Positions 45,549 through 54,205 of a stretch of DNA of 64,000 bases are shown here, piece after piece; position 1 is the stretch's first letter; each line of letters begins with the position of its first letter. The notes beneath the pieces are model-generated. The model had not been told where the DNA came from. It worked only from the letters and a program-made list of their open reading frames with translations, and did not search any database. The position numbers and the translations under genes are program-made. The stretch spans positions 47,837 to 111,836 of the forward strand of contig JAFTQM010000025.1 in assembly GCA_017462755.1 (NCBI GenBank), written 5' to 3'. The DNA is from Lachnospiraceae bacterium (GTDB lineage: Bacteria > Bacillota > Clostridia > Lachnospirales > Lachnospiraceae).

Positions 45549-46046
45549 TTAACCGCGTAGCATCTCCCCATACTTCCCATATCTAAGTCCAACCGACCAA
45601 ACCACCTGCTTCTCCTCAATCATTTGAAGCAACTCTTCGTGTGATACCCATTTCGCATCCACTACCTCCTCCGGTTGCAACATGAATGTCCCTTTATCCA
45701 AATCCTTCTTTACTACAAAGATATCCATAAAGTAATTTCTTTGTTGGTAAACTTCTAACAACGATAATTCCGATTCATCCACCCTGACACCAAGTTCTTC
45801 TTCTAACTCTCGCACAGCCGCCTGTTTGGTCGTTTCTCCGGCAAGCACTCCACCACCAGTAAATTCCCACAATCCGCCTGCTTTTTTGTCCGGATGTCTC
45901 TGTGTCACAAGAAGATTTCCTTCGGAATTTTGAATCCAAACTTCACTGCAAACATAATATTCACCATCTGCAAACGCCTCTCCCCGCTTTATCGTTCTCC
46001 CTAACGGATTTCTGTTCGCATCGTATAAATCCCAATATTCTGCCAT
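45549..46046 (-). CDS. NUDIX hydrolase
   Basis: A 165-residue enzyme starting MAEYWDLYDANRNPLGRTIK, with Nudix box GGGVLAGETTKQAAVRELEE-ELG. It belongs to the same IDI-like group as the gene at 44597 (shared YDLYD-type start, VDAKWVS near the end) and is probably a diverged paralogue. Substrate unknown. GGAGG lies eight bases before the ATG. A tiny ORF (46091-46228) may precede it in the same transcript. Separated from the T-box operon by its promoter. Confidence 0.9.
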   Translation of the reverse strand: MAEYWDLYDANRNPLGRTIKRGEAFADGEYYVCSEVWIQNSEGNLLVTQRHPDKKAGGLWEFTGGGVLAGETTKQAAVRELEEELGVRVDESELSLLEVYQQRNYFMDIFVVKKDLDKGTFMLQPEEVVDAKWVSHEELLQMIEEKQVVWSVGLRYGKYGEMLRG

Positions 46047-46090
46047 ACCTGTTTCCTCCCAATCAATTATGCTTGCTATATCAAAGCAAG

Positions 46091-46228
46091 CTACTGTTTC
46101 TCCCTATCTGCTTCGCATTCATATACCCATTGGCTCTCATCCAAGACAGGCACATCTACAACTTCTCCTCTAACAACAGCATACGAAATGCCATCCTTTT
46201 TTCCGTCTTTTGTCTGATGTGTTCCCAT
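46091..46228 (-). CDS. Possible 45-residue small protein
   Basis: An open frame starting MGTHQTKDGKKDGISYAVVR and ending ECEADREKQ, 45 bases upstream of the NUDIX gene. Composition looks protein-like, but no good ribosome site precedes the ATG and I recognise no family. It may be a remnant. The rest of 46047-46412 holds only the inverted-repeat element. Confidence 0.3.
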   Translation of the reverse strand: MGTHQTKDGKKDGISYAVVRGEVVDVPVLDESQWVYECEADREKQ

Positions 46229-46293
46229 TGATTTTCACTTTACTGTCTTCATCCGCTTCCCCCCGTAATTTAAATGCTTCTGACCTCTGTATT

Positions 46294-46408
46294 TAGGGAA
46301 ACGCTGATTAAAGCGTTTCCCCGCCGAATTTGCGCAGCTTTCTTCTGCAAATTCGTGCGATCTGCCAGAGGCTTCTAAGGAAGCACTAAATTAATCAGTG
46401 CTTCCTTA
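46294..46408. mobile_element. 115-bp MITE-like element with terminal inverted repeats
   Basis: The ends are 18-bp inverted repeats matching at 15 positions (TAGGGAAACGCTGATTAA and TTAATCAGTGCTTCCTTA). Each end also folds on itself: GGGAAACGCT/AGCGTTTCCC at the left, CTAAGGAAGCACT/AGTGCTTCCTTAG at the right; CGAATTTGC/GCAAATTCG pairs in the middle. Too short to encode a protein. No clear target-site duplication was found. Confidence 0.6.
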
Positions 46409-46412
46409 GAAT

Positions 46413-46973
46413 TTAATAAAACGAATATACACAATCGTCTTGCCCCAAATTGTAAGTACATTCCACGATTTCCGCAGGCTTCATTTGCTCTATGTAGGTA
46501 AGTGTTCGAAAAGCCATGCCATGACCAACAAAGATGACCTTGTTATAATCTGCGTATTTATCGGCAACTTTCCGCATTCTTTTTCTTACTTCCTCTAACG
46601 TTTCCCACTTCATCTGCTTGCCCTCCGGATACACTCCTTTATGCAAATTGAACTCATGGGTCAACGCAAATGCTTCCTCCGAAGTGGTATACTGATTTGA
46701 CTTATCCGGCTCCCATTCATGCAAATCAACTTCCACACATATTTTCAATCCGGTTTCTCTCGAAATAATCGCTGCTGTTTGCAACGCTCTCGTATAAGGC
46801 GAGGAAACAATGAACTCTGCTGATTTTAACCGTTCATCCGTCGCTGTTGCTTCTGCTTGACTTATTCCTTTTTCGGATAACGGTGCAAACGAGCGTCCAA
46901 ACCCAAAAAAGCCCTTCTCTAACATCTCACTGTAATCCGCTTCTCCATGTCGTACAAGATATAAAATTGCCAC
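46413..46973 (-). CDS. Histidine phosphatase family protein (phosphoglycerate-mutase-like)
   Basis: A 186-residue phosphatase. The catalytic motif LVRHGEADYSE is at the N-terminus, with SSPYTRALQTA in the middle, EWEPD, and VGHGMAFRTLTYI near the end (second histidine). Family members act on small phosphorylated metabolites or phosphoproteins; the substrate is not clear. GTG 46973 (MAILYLVRHGE) is chosen because GAGGTGA lies just upstream; another GTG at 46982 overlaps that site. The inverted-repeat element begins five bases after the stop. Confidence 0.88.
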   Translation of the reverse strand: MAILYLVRHGEADYSEMLEKGFFGFGRSFAPLSEKGISQAEATATDERLKSAEFIVSSPYTRALQTAAIISRETGLKICVEVDLHEWEPDKSNQYTTSEEAFALTHEFNLHKGVYPEGKQMKWETLEEVRKRMRKVADKYADYNKVIFVGHGMAFRTLTYIEQMKPAEIVECTYNLGQDDCVYSFY

Positions 46974-47016
46974 TAATATCACCTCACTTATTCATGCACG
47001 TTGAAATCCTCGCATC

Positions 47017-47483
47017 CTATCCAACAACATACTTTTCAAACCACTCCGGAATCCTTTGAGAAATTCTTACCTGAATTCCTTTTTTATATATTGCAAATCG
47101 CCGAAACCCTTCTGTGTTATCATAAAATGCAGCCAAATCACACTTTTGCATTATTTTCTTAAGATTTTCATAAGATTCATAATATCTCTTCTCAATATCT
47201 TTTTCCGGAATACCACGACCACCTTTGGTAACACGCCTCTTCACACGTTCTTTAGCAATATCTACAGAATTAACTCCAACAAAGTACAATTCCACATGAT
47301 ATCCTAATTCTTTTGCTTTATCAATATTTTTCAATATTGTTTTCCCACACAAAGTAATTTCTTGGTTAAACGAAATACCCATCTCAAAATATTTACTCGT
47401 AGCATATTCTTTAATCCCGGCAACGCTTGATACAACGTCGATTTTCCGGCTCCATTTATCCCTGCAATCAATACATACTCTTC
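47017..47483 (-). pseudogene. Broken zeta-toxin-like kinase gene
   Basis: Two pieces in different frames. 47394-47483 encodes EEYVLIAGINGAGKSTLYQA plus LPGLKNML, the Walker A start of a zeta-toxin/UDP-sugar kinase-like protein. 47017-47394 encodes EMGISFNQEITLCGKTILKN, VELYFVGVNSVDIAKERVKR and RRFAIYKKG, the rest of the same family. In intact relatives about 30 residues (the DEIV...W region) separate these, so an internal deletion with frame change is likely. The first frame also lacks a proper start, and a one-base loss there is possible. The product should be inactive. The small gene directly upstream is its usual partner. Confidence 0.75.
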
Positions 47484-47484
47484 A

Positions 47485-47649
47485 CTAATACGGACACTCC
47501 TCGATAATCCTTTTCTGCGCCTTCTGTAACAAATAATCTCCTATCAACTCAAAAAATTCTTTTTGTTCTTCCGTTTCCGCCTCTAAAACCAGCTGCAACG
47601 TATCCTCTGGTTGAAATCTACAGTTTCTGCTTTTCGCTTTACTTCGCAT
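47485..47649 (-). CDS. Small antitoxin-like protein upstream of the zeta-toxin remnant
   Basis: A 54-residue ORF, starting MRSKAKSRNCRFQPEDTLQL and containing EAETEEQKEFFELIGDYLL. The EEQxxFFxLxxDxxLQ pattern resembles the short proteins encoded beside zeta-like kinases in gut Firmicutes. Its ATG lies inside the last codons of the DUF6886 gene, in another frame (11-base overlap), so the genes are coupled. It appears intact although the partner is broken. Confidence 0.6.
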   Translation of the reverse strand: MRSKAKSRNCRFQPEDTLQLVLEAETEEQKEFFELIGDYLLQKAQKRIIEECPY

Positions 47650-48154
47650 TTCCCATCCGGCACAGTGACCAGTTAAGCGTAGATGCCTTTACTTCCTCTG
47701 CTATCTCCCACAGTGTATCCGTGATTCGAATTTCCACGTTTCGCTTTATCAGTTCTGCAAACAAATCGTCCACCCGGTATTTCGCCTTCGGCACCTGTGT
47801 CGTCTTCGCCACATAATACCCGGCGACCTCATCCTGCAATTCAAAGTCTGCGGTATCAAACTCGTACAAATACAATACCGTGTTGCGCATCCGCTCAAAC
47901 CATCCGCTTTCAATAACCACTGCATGAGAAGCCGCAGCGCAGGTAAAAAACCTTTTCTTATCTGCCTCCGTCGTATTCGGATTCACATGATAAGTTACCC
48001 GCGGGCAATCTCTCGGAGTCAAAAAATTCGGCAGCCTTGCTTCATCAATTGCCCACACCAAACCAACGGTTCTGTCCAAATCCTTGCGACTCGGTAGCCT
48101 TGGCTCAAATACTTCGATATTCGCTTCCTCACTCACATGAAACAACCGCAACAT
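47639..48154 (-). CDS. DUF6886 family protein
   Basis: A 171-residue protein: LRLFHVSEEANIEVFEPRLP, VWAIDEARLPNFLTPRDCPR and YLYEFDTADFELQDEVAGYY. It matches my recollection of DUF6886, of unknown function. The HVSE...F.PR start and the fold pattern recall ADP-ribosyltransferase-like domains, but I cannot confirm it. GGAGG precedes the ATG. The stop overlaps the start of the antitoxin-like gene. Confidence 0.75.
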   Translation of the reverse strand: MLRLFHVSEEANIEVFEPRLPSRKDLDRTVGLVWAIDEARLPNFLTPRDCPRVTYHVNPNTTEADKKRFFTCAAASHAVVIESGWFERMRNTVLYLYEFDTADFELQDEVAGYYVAKTTQVPKAKYRVDDLFAELIKRNVEIRITDTLWEIAEEVKASTLNWSLCRMGNAK

Positions 48155-48223
48155 TCTCCCGGCCTCCTCTCCTACCTTTGACGGTTTTTCTTTAAATCAC
48201 TTTTGTCCTCGCGCTCAAAGCAT

Positions 48224-49060
48224 TCAAAACTCTCGTTCCTCGCCTATGACGATTCCTTTCGAATCCGCTCCGTGTCCAATCTCCCGCGTCACTGCAATCG
48301 GCAAATCCGAGCGCACCATACGTTTTACCAGCATTTCCATCGTCGGCACACAGTTCTCTGCTTCCATTTGGGTAAAGGTGCCGAGCAACACCCCAGCAAC
48401 TTTGTCAAACGCTCCCAGCTGCTGTAGCTGACACAGATATGTTTCCATCTGCGCTGCCGTACCGCTGCGTCCCTCCAAAAGCAATATCTTGTCCCGTAAA
48501 TCGGGCATATATTCCGTTCCGGCTAATTTCAGAAAACAGCGGATATTTCCGCCTACAACAACGCCTCGCATCCTGCTGCCCTGAACAAAATGGTACTCCG
48601 GCTGAAACAGCTGCTTCCCTCGCTCTATTACCGTATTGTAGAAATTGACCCTCTGACGTTCCTTATCCTCATACAAGAGATTGCGCACCTGATACAGCAC
48701 CGACGCTTTTCCGGTTTTAGCATAAATCGCATTGATTACAGTAGTCAAATCACTGTAACCCCAAAACCGCTTTTCGCTGCTTGCAATCCGTTCATAGTCC
48801 AGATATGGTAATACCCCATTCGCCAAATCTCCGCCGGAAATATCAAAAATCTCGGTTATTTCCTCGTCCTCATAAAAGCGCATCAGTGCCTGCGCGCGTT
48901 CGCGCGCCGTGCCGCAGGAAACACCATCCTTTTCATAAATGCAGTCACTAAACACAACCTGCAGCCCAAAGGACTGCAGGCTATCCCGCAAAATATTTAA
49001 CTTTTCCGCATACAATTTACGTTGCCCATTCGAACAACAAACGATACCAATCTTTTTCAT
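48224..49060 (-). CDS. LD-carboxypeptidase/MccF family (peptidase S66)
   Basis: A 278-residue serine peptidase. The catalytic triad motifs are visible: GYSDLTTVINAI (Ser nucleophile), ILLLEGRSG (Glu) and REIGHGADSKGIV (His). ISGGDLANGVLPYLDYE is also typical. S66 members trim murein tetrapeptides or cleave microcin-C-like toxins. No signal peptide is seen, so it should be cytoplasmic. It starts three bases after the lipoprotein stop at 49064, so the two are in one operon. Peptidoglycan recycling or self-protection are both possible. Confidence 0.9.
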   Translation of the reverse strand: MKKIGIVCCSNGQRKLYAEKLNILRDSLQSFGLQVVFSDCIYEKDGVSCGTARERAQALMRFYEDEEITEIFDISGGDLANGVLPYLDYERIASSEKRFWGYSDLTTVINAIYAKTGKASVLYQVRNLLYEDKERQRVNFYNTVIERGKQLFQPEYHFVQGSRMRGVVVGGNIRCFLKLAGTEYMPDLRDKILLLEGRSGTAAQMETYLCQLQQLGAFDKVAGVLLGTFTQMEAENCVPTMEMLVKRMVRSDLPIAVTREIGHGADSKGIVIGEEREF

Positions 49061-49063
49061 CCT

Positions 49064-49753
49064 TTACTCCGCAAACGACGTAAACCCTAAATCCACATAC
49101 GCATAACGGTCAATGATTGCCTCTGCAGCCTCCTCGGACATCTCGATTGCATTCTCGCCCTCGGAAGAAACTTCTAAATTATTGTGGAACCAAGGATACT
49201 CCGGATTTTTCTCTCCATCATATACGAGCGCCTCGACAAATACTAATTCCCCGTTCAAATAATGATAATATGCATAGGTCGAATTTGCAGCACCGGAGGA
49301 ACCCTCATTTGCAATCTGTCCGTTCTCCATCAGATAATAGCGGTCTCTCTCTCCACCGCTGACTACATGCACCATTTCACCGTCCTCTACCTTGTAGATA
49401 TCGTAAATGACACCGATATCGCCATCCTCACCCAGCAACAGCTCCATCACACCATCATCATCCAAATCCGACATTGTATAACCCAGCGTATCCGCACCAT
49501 AGTTAAACACCGAGCTGATGTCCAACTCCTCTGTTGTCTTGGATTTGAAATCATCCTTAAATGCCGCCTTTATCTCCTCAATAAACGCCGCATACTGCTC
49601 CATTGCCGCTGCACCTGCTCCGTCTGCATTTATAACTCCGGACTGCGCTCCGTCTGCCTGCTCCTGCTCAAGCAGTTCCTTATTACTGCAGGCAGTCATA
49701 CCCATTACAGCCACCAATCCTAACAATAACATTGCTTTTGCATTCTTTTTCAT
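49064..49753 (-). CDS. Lipoprotein of unknown function
   Basis: A 229-residue exported lipoprotein. Signal MKKNAKAMLLLGLVAVMGMT ends at lipobox Cys (TAC, about residue 22). The domain has LGYTMSDLDDDGVMELLLGE, an FG-GAP-like calcium loop, and VIYDIYKVEDGEMVHV, a repeat-rich beta domain typical of uncharacterised Clostridia lipoproteins. ATG 49753 follows AAAGGAG by nine bases; longer in-frame starts lack one. Cotranscribed with the S66 peptidase; the small ORF at 49834 may lead the operon. Confidence 0.8.
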   Translation of the reverse strand: MKKNAKAMLLLGLVAVMGMTACSNKELLEQEQADGAQSGVINADGAGAAAMEQYAAFIEEIKAAFKDDFKSKTTEELDISSVFNYGADTLGYTMSDLDDDGVMELLLGEDGDIGVIYDIYKVEDGEMVHVVSGGERDRYYLMENGQIANEGSSGAANSTYAYYHYLNGELVFVEALVYDGEKNPEYPWFHNNLEVSSEGENAIEMSEEAAEAIIDRYAYVDLGFTSFAE

Positions 49754-49833
49754 CTTTTCAAACTCCTTTTCTTTGTTGCCGCTTTCTCCGGCTTGTACCA
49801 TAGCGCAAGCCTGTTCTTAAAGGCTTCTGCTTC

Positions 49834-49923
49834 TCAGCAACACGCCAACTCTACCATTTTCAAATCACACTCATCGACATAACCGATATCCTGCTTCAAA
49901 TCCCAAAGTATGATTTCATCCAT
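49834..49923 (-). CDS. 29-residue small ORF with an excellent ribosome site
   Basis: MDEIILWDLKQDIG... ending in MVELACC. GGAGG lies eight bases upstream, and an extended -10 promoter is about 80 bases before it. The peptide is acidic with three cysteines, two at its very end. No family recognised. It could be a regulatory leader peptide, a secreted signal or a toxin; no evidence chooses. The rest of 49754-50121 shows only the promoter and the TraX-side terminator. Confidence 0.45.
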   Translation of the reverse strand: MDEIILWDLKQDIGYVDECDLKMVELACC

Positions 49924-50001
49924 TTCATCACCCTCCACCTTTTCAAAGGGCTGCAATCCATCCTGACCACTTTGTTTTGTCAGAACTCCTTGCGGTATTG
50001 T

Positions 50002-50010
50002 ATTATACCA
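50002..50010 (-). promoter_or_regulatory. Extended -10 promoter of the small ORF/lipoprotein/S66 operon
   Basis: TGGTATAAT on the minus strand, with no clear -35. Confidence 0.5.
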
Positions 50011-50072
50011 TACCTTTCCCTATTATTACACAATTCATTTCTTAAAATTTGAAAAAATTTTTATTACACAGC

Positions 50073-50118
50073 AAAGCCATACTGCGCCTCCGGACAACCC
50101 GGAAGGCAGTATGGCTTT
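50073..50118 (-). terminator. Terminator of the TCS-TraX operon
   Basis: 13-bp stem AAAGCCATACTGC/GCAGTATGGCTTT right after the stop at 50122, with T-rich sequence following on the minus strand. Confidence 0.85.
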
Positions 50119-50121
50119 GTT

Positions 50122-50997
50122 TTACATACCACTCCATATTCCATAAAGATACACAATAATGGAAATCACATATCGATGCAACGGGTAATACAGGTAGAAG
50201 AAATATTTTCCTCCCTTCCCCTTCTCTCCATTATATAGCAACACAATTGGTACCGCGAATATCGTATAAAATTCCATGCTTCCCAAAAAATTCGACAAGG
50301 ACAAACCCTGCAAAATACCTATATAGCTGTTCACAAAATAGACAATACTATAAAGTACCAATATAATTGCCTTCGGATATTTGCTTTTTACAAAATACAT
50401 CAAAACGCCTGCAATCACAAAAGCAACCGGATATTCTCCGTGAATCGGGCTTTGTACAAAGCTTTCCACAACATCATAGAATATCCACGCCTGCCGAAAG
50501 CCAATTCCATGCTCTGCCAACGGAAGTGTATACACGAGCTCAGACAAATAATGCGGAATGTAAGTAGCTGCAATCCCCGCAACCATCAAAATGCCCTTTT
50601 TCCAATTTCGCTTTTTTATTGCCTCAATCAGCTCTTCCAGCAAAATAATATACAGTGTAACATAAAAATAATCAAACAGTATATTGCTTTGACGGAATTT
50701 TCCAATTGTGTCCAGAAATAACGCATTTGTTATCGTAGTAAACAATCCGACCCCCACCGCGCCTAAGTACAGGCGCAGCAGGAATTTTCCTTTGCTTCTG
50801 GTGTATCGGATACTCTCTGTCAAAACAAACAGAAAGACGGGTGCAGCGATTCGTCCAATGGCACGAAGCAGGGCTTCATTTTCCCCAAACAAAGGAATCG
50901 GAAAACCATACGCCGCCAAATGATCCATCGTCATTGCAATCAAAGCAATTACCTTGAGCTGCGCCGCAGAAAACCCCTTAAATTTTGTCCCCAACAT
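50122..50997 (-). CDS. TraX family membrane protein
   Basis: A 291-residue, eight- to nine-helix membrane protein. FSAAQLKVIALIAMTMDHLA and GRIAAPVFLFVLTESIRYTR at the N-terminus and YYPLHRYVISII at the end are TraX family motifs. TraX acetylates F pilin, but chromosomal homologues in Firmicutes are uncharacterised and probably acylate surface molecules. Its ATG follows the kinase stop directly (TAAATG), with GAGGAGGAAG inside the kinase gene as ribosome site, so translation is coupled to the two-component system. Confidence 0.88.
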   Translation of the reverse strand: MLGTKFKGFSAAQLKVIALIAMTMDHLAAYGFPIPLFGENEALLRAIGRIAAPVFLFVLTESIRYTRSKGKFLLRLYLGAVGVGLFTTITNALFLDTIGKFRQSNILFDYFYVTLYIILLEELIEAIKKRNWKKGILMVAGIAATYIPHYLSELVYTLPLAEHGIGFRQAWIFYDVVESFVQSPIHGEYPVAFVIAGVLMYFVKSKYPKAIILVLYSIVYFVNSYIGILQGLSLSNFLGSMEFYTIFAVPIVLLYNGEKGKGGKYFFYLYYPLHRYVISIIVYLYGIWSGM

Positions 50998-53493
50998 TTA
51001 CGCTTCTTCCTCCTCTACCTTTATCTCGTTCGCAATCTCGTACTGCACCAGCTTTGCAAACCGTACCGTTACCTTAAACAAATCTCCATCCGTCTGCACC
51101 TCCAGACTGCCGTCCTGCGCCTCTGCAAAGCTTTTGGCTATCGCAAGCCCCAGACCGGAGCCCTCGGTATTGCGCGACGCATCACCGCGGACAAAACGCT
51201 CCGTAATTTCACTCGCATCGAAATTCAGCTCTGTACGAGACATATTTTTTAAGGTTACCGAAATCGTCAGCTCCTCCTCCGTCACATCCAGATAAGCCCG
51301 ACTGCCCGGCATACCGTATTTTATGACATTGATTATCAGATTTTCAAAGATACGACTGGTCTTTTCTCCATCCAGCGAAAGCATCAGCTTTGCCGGCTTA
51401 CCGTCCTCATTTAACGGCAGATTGGTCTTGAACTCAATGCCGGACTGCATGATTTTGTCCTCCAGCTCTATCTGTACCTCCTGCAAAAGCGCTGCCAAGT
51501 CAATCTCCGTTCGATTCAGTGCAATCGTACCCGAATTTGCCTTGCTTACCTCAAACAAATCCTCAATCAGCACCTTCAAACGACCGGATTTTTGTTCCAG
51601 TATCTCGATATAGCTTTCACGCTCTTCTGCCGGAAGCGCCGGATTTTTCAGTAAATCCACATAGGTTATAATCGCAGTGAGCGGAGTCTTTAAATCATGA
51701 GATACATTCGTAATCAGCTCCGTTTTCATCCGCTGGCTCTTTACCTCTTCCTCTACTGCCTTCGAAAATCCCTGCTGTACCTGCGTCAGCTCCTCGGACA
51801 GCCCTGCAAATATACCACAGTCTCCGGTATACACCGCATCCAACTTGCCGTCTGCCATCTGCGTAGCCATACTTTTTACCGACTGATACTGCTGCCGGAT
51901 TTTCTTATACTGCGAGGTCAGAAATACCAGAAGCAATACCGAATACAGGATTACTCCTACGATGCCCGCAAACCAGATACAGCACAGCAGAGTCACAATT
52001 ACAAAATTAATCAGAACCGCTTTGCCAATCGTTGCATTTCCCTTTTCCTCGAAGTCAATTTCCTTTACCGACGCTACCAGCTTTTTGCAGCTACACCAGC
52101 AAAAGCTACAAAATCTTCCAATAAGCGTATACTCCCTCAGATATCGGCGCAAGCCTACCGCAAACAGCTGTCGAATGCTAAGCACACCCGGTACACAGCA
52201 CAGGAACATACCACTCCACGCTGCCCAGTTGGCCGCATACAACAAGGTATTTTCGCGCTCCTTGGTCATCATGTTTTTAAAAATACCCTGCCATTCCGTT
52301 ATGGATTCCGCAGATTCTGCAAATATTTGCGTGCTGACAATCATATCTACACCTTCGAGTCCCATGATTGCCACATAGCTGATAATGACCGTAAAAAGAA
52401 TTTCTGCCGGAATCCTTGCCAGACGGCTGCTCGGCAGTGCCAGCGGACGCACAAAGCTCAGAATCAGCACCACCAGAATAAGTACTGCAAATGCAATCAG
52501 TGCTACAAATGCATAATCCGCTACAATCGCATCCCGCAATCTCCAATATGTTGCTTTACCATAATGATTATAATAATTCCGGTAATACTCCTGATATGTC
52601 TCATCCATACAAACCATGGTAATGGTCACATTCCGAATCCGGTCGGTATATATCTGATGAAGCATCTCTCCGTAATAACTTTCTTCCCCATATAAAACAG
52701 GCACCATCAAAACATTCTCTGTCCAGGTAATTACTTCTCCCCGAATACCATATACCTCGTTAAAATACGACTGTACTTCCGAAACACCTCGCTCCTCTAA
52801 GACCGTCGGCTTTCCGTTTTCATCATACTGAACGGTCAGCAAAAACGGTGCATTCGCAATCTGCCCGGCATCATAATCCGCAGAGCTTTTTACCTTTCCG
52901 GTCACATCGTCCTGAATCGAATATTGCAGATTCATCCACTGTCTTACCTCCGGATAGTGACCATAATACCAATTGCGCAGACTTTCCCGTTTCTGTCGGT
53001 ACAACTCCTGATAACTTTCCCGATATTCCTCCGAAACATATGTCATAGGCATACTCTCTGCCGAGTAATTCTCTTCATCCTCCGGAACTACATAATAATC
53101 TGTTTCATCACTAGCATCTCCCGGTATTTTGGGTGTCGGTACCGGATTCAACAGCTGTCCTTCTACTGTTTCTGCATAATCAGCTCCACCCAATACCTTC
53201 CATGGGTCCACTGCTTCTGCCTGTTGCTCCGCCAGCCAGTCCATATAAATACCCGCAGCTATTGCCGTACTTGCCCGCACATATTGTATCTTCGCCAATT
53301 CTCTTTCTGCAGCTTCCTCTGCTTCTTTACTCTCATCCACTTCAAGGACTTTCTTTTCTTCCTTCCACAGCACAGGATAACAGCTTACCACTGCCAATCC
53401 CAAGCCTGCTGCCAGCAAAATACAAAGCAGAACTCCCAAAATTCTGGTTCCGCGGTTGCCCGGTCGCACCGCATCATTTTTTATTTCTTTCAT
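50998..53493 (-). CDS. Membrane sensor histidine kinase
   Basis: An 831-residue kinase. A helix at about 18-38 is followed by an extracellular region of about 280 residues, then several helices (FVALIAFAVLILVVLILSFV, ILFTVIISYVAIMG and others to about 510). The kinase core has TNVSHDLKTPLTAIITYVDL (His phosphorylation), IFENLIINVIKYGMPG (N box) and EGSGLGLAIAKSFAEAQDG (G box). It overlaps the response regulator gene by 20 bases. ATG 53493 has GGAGG six bases upstream. Membrane complexity and the TraX partner suggest an envelope signal, by analogy to VanS-type systems. Confidence 0.9.
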   Translation of the reverse strand: MKEIKNDAVRPGNRGTRILGVLLCILLAAGLGLAVVSCYPVLWKEEKKVLEVDESKEAEEAAERELAKIQYVRASTAIAAGIYMDWLAEQQAEAVDPWKVLGGADYAETVEGQLLNPVPTPKIPGDASDETDYYVVPEDEENYSAESMPMTYVSEEYRESYQELYRQKRESLRNWYYGHYPEVRQWMNLQYSIQDDVTGKVKSSADYDAGQIANAPFLLTVQYDENGKPTVLEERGVSEVQSYFNEVYGIRGEVITWTENVLMVPVLYGEESYYGEMLHQIYTDRIRNVTITMVCMDETYQEYYRNYYNHYGKATYWRLRDAIVADYAFVALIAFAVLILVVLILSFVRPLALPSSRLARIPAEILFTVIISYVAIMGLEGVDMIVSTQIFAESAESITEWQGIFKNMMTKERENTLLYAANWAAWSGMFLCCVPGVLSIRQLFAVGLRRYLREYTLIGRFCSFCWCSCKKLVASVKEIDFEEKGNATIGKAVLINFVIVTLLCCIWFAGIVGVILYSVLLLVFLTSQYKKIRQQYQSVKSMATQMADGKLDAVYTGDCGIFAGLSEELTQVQQGFSKAVEEEVKSQRMKTELITNVSHDLKTPLTAIITYVDLLKNPALPAEERESYIEILEQKSGRLKVLIEDLFEVSKANSGTIALNRTEIDLAALLQEVQIELEDKIMQSGIEFKTNLPLNEDGKPAKLMLSLDGEKTSRIFENLIINVIKYGMPGSRAYLDVTEEELTISVTLKNMSRTELNFDASEITERFVRGDASRNTEGSGLGLAIAKSFAEAQDGSLEVQTDGDLFKVTVRFAKLVQYEIANEIKVEEEEA

Positions 53494-54205
53494 AGCTGTC
53501 CTCCATCTTATATCCAACTCCCCAGACCACCTTGAGATACCGCGGATTCTTCGGGTCAATCTCGATTTTTTCCCGAATTCTTCTCACATGCACCATAATC
53601 GTGTCTGTCGTAATCGCTTTTTCATTCCAGATTCGCTCGTACAGCTCATCTGCCGAAAACACCCTTCCCGGATGCTTCATCAAAAGCGTCAATATTTTAA
53701 ACTCCATCGGGGTCAGCTTGACCGGTTCCCCGTCCACGGTCAGACTCACCTTTTCCTCATCCAATTCCAAACCGCCAATCACATACTTGGTCTCGTTTCG
53801 TTCCTCCCGTCTGCCCTCCAATACCTCCAGATAGCGGCTATATCGCCGCAGCTGTGAATTGACTCTGGCAAGCAGCTCCATCGGAGCAAACGGTTTGGTC
53901 ACATAGTCATCCGCCCCAACATTCAAACCGGTAATCTTATCAATTTCCTCCGATTTTGCTGTCAGCATGATAACCGGAAAATCGTATTTTTCTCGCAGGC
54001 GCATCGTCATTGTGATACCGTCCATGACCGGCATCATGACATCAACAATCGCCAGATGTATGGTTTCGCGCTCCATGATTTCCAGTCCCTCCTGTCCGTT
54101 TCCGGCACCAAAAACCACATAGCCCTGATTCTTTAAATAAATGCGGACACCCTCCAAAATCTCCTTATCGTCCTCTACTACTAACACATGATATTCTTTT
54201 CCCAT
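53474..54205 (-). CDS. OmpR/PhoB-type response regulator
   Basis: A 243-residue regulator. Receiver domain: LVVEDDKEILEGVRIYLKNQ, phospho-Asp in LAIVDVMMPVMDGI, Thr in VIMLTAKSEEIDK, Lys in YVTKPFAPMELLARV. DNA-binding winged helix: VKLTPMEFKILTLLMKHPGR, TIMVHVRRIREKIE, LKVVWGVGYKME. ATG 54205 follows GAGGAAAG. It forms a regulator-kinase-TraX operon and probably controls cell-surface genes, perhaps including the divergent CapA gene. Confidence 0.93.
   Translation of the reverse strand: MGKEYHVLVVEDDKEILEGVRIYLKNQGYVVFGAGNGQEGLEIMERETIHLAIVDVMMPVMDGITMTMRLREKYDFPVIMLTAKSEEIDKITGLNVGADDYVTKPFAPMELLARVNSQLRRYSRYLEVLEGRREERNETKYVIGGLELDEEKVSLTVDGEPVKLTPMEFKILTLLMKHPGRVFSADELYERIWNEKAITTDTIMVHVRRIREKIEIDPKNPRYLKVVWGVGYKMEDSYERNKK

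Noticed and set aside
46294-46408. Insertion sequence with transposase.
   Set aside because: Too short for any transposase, and no clear target duplication flanks it.
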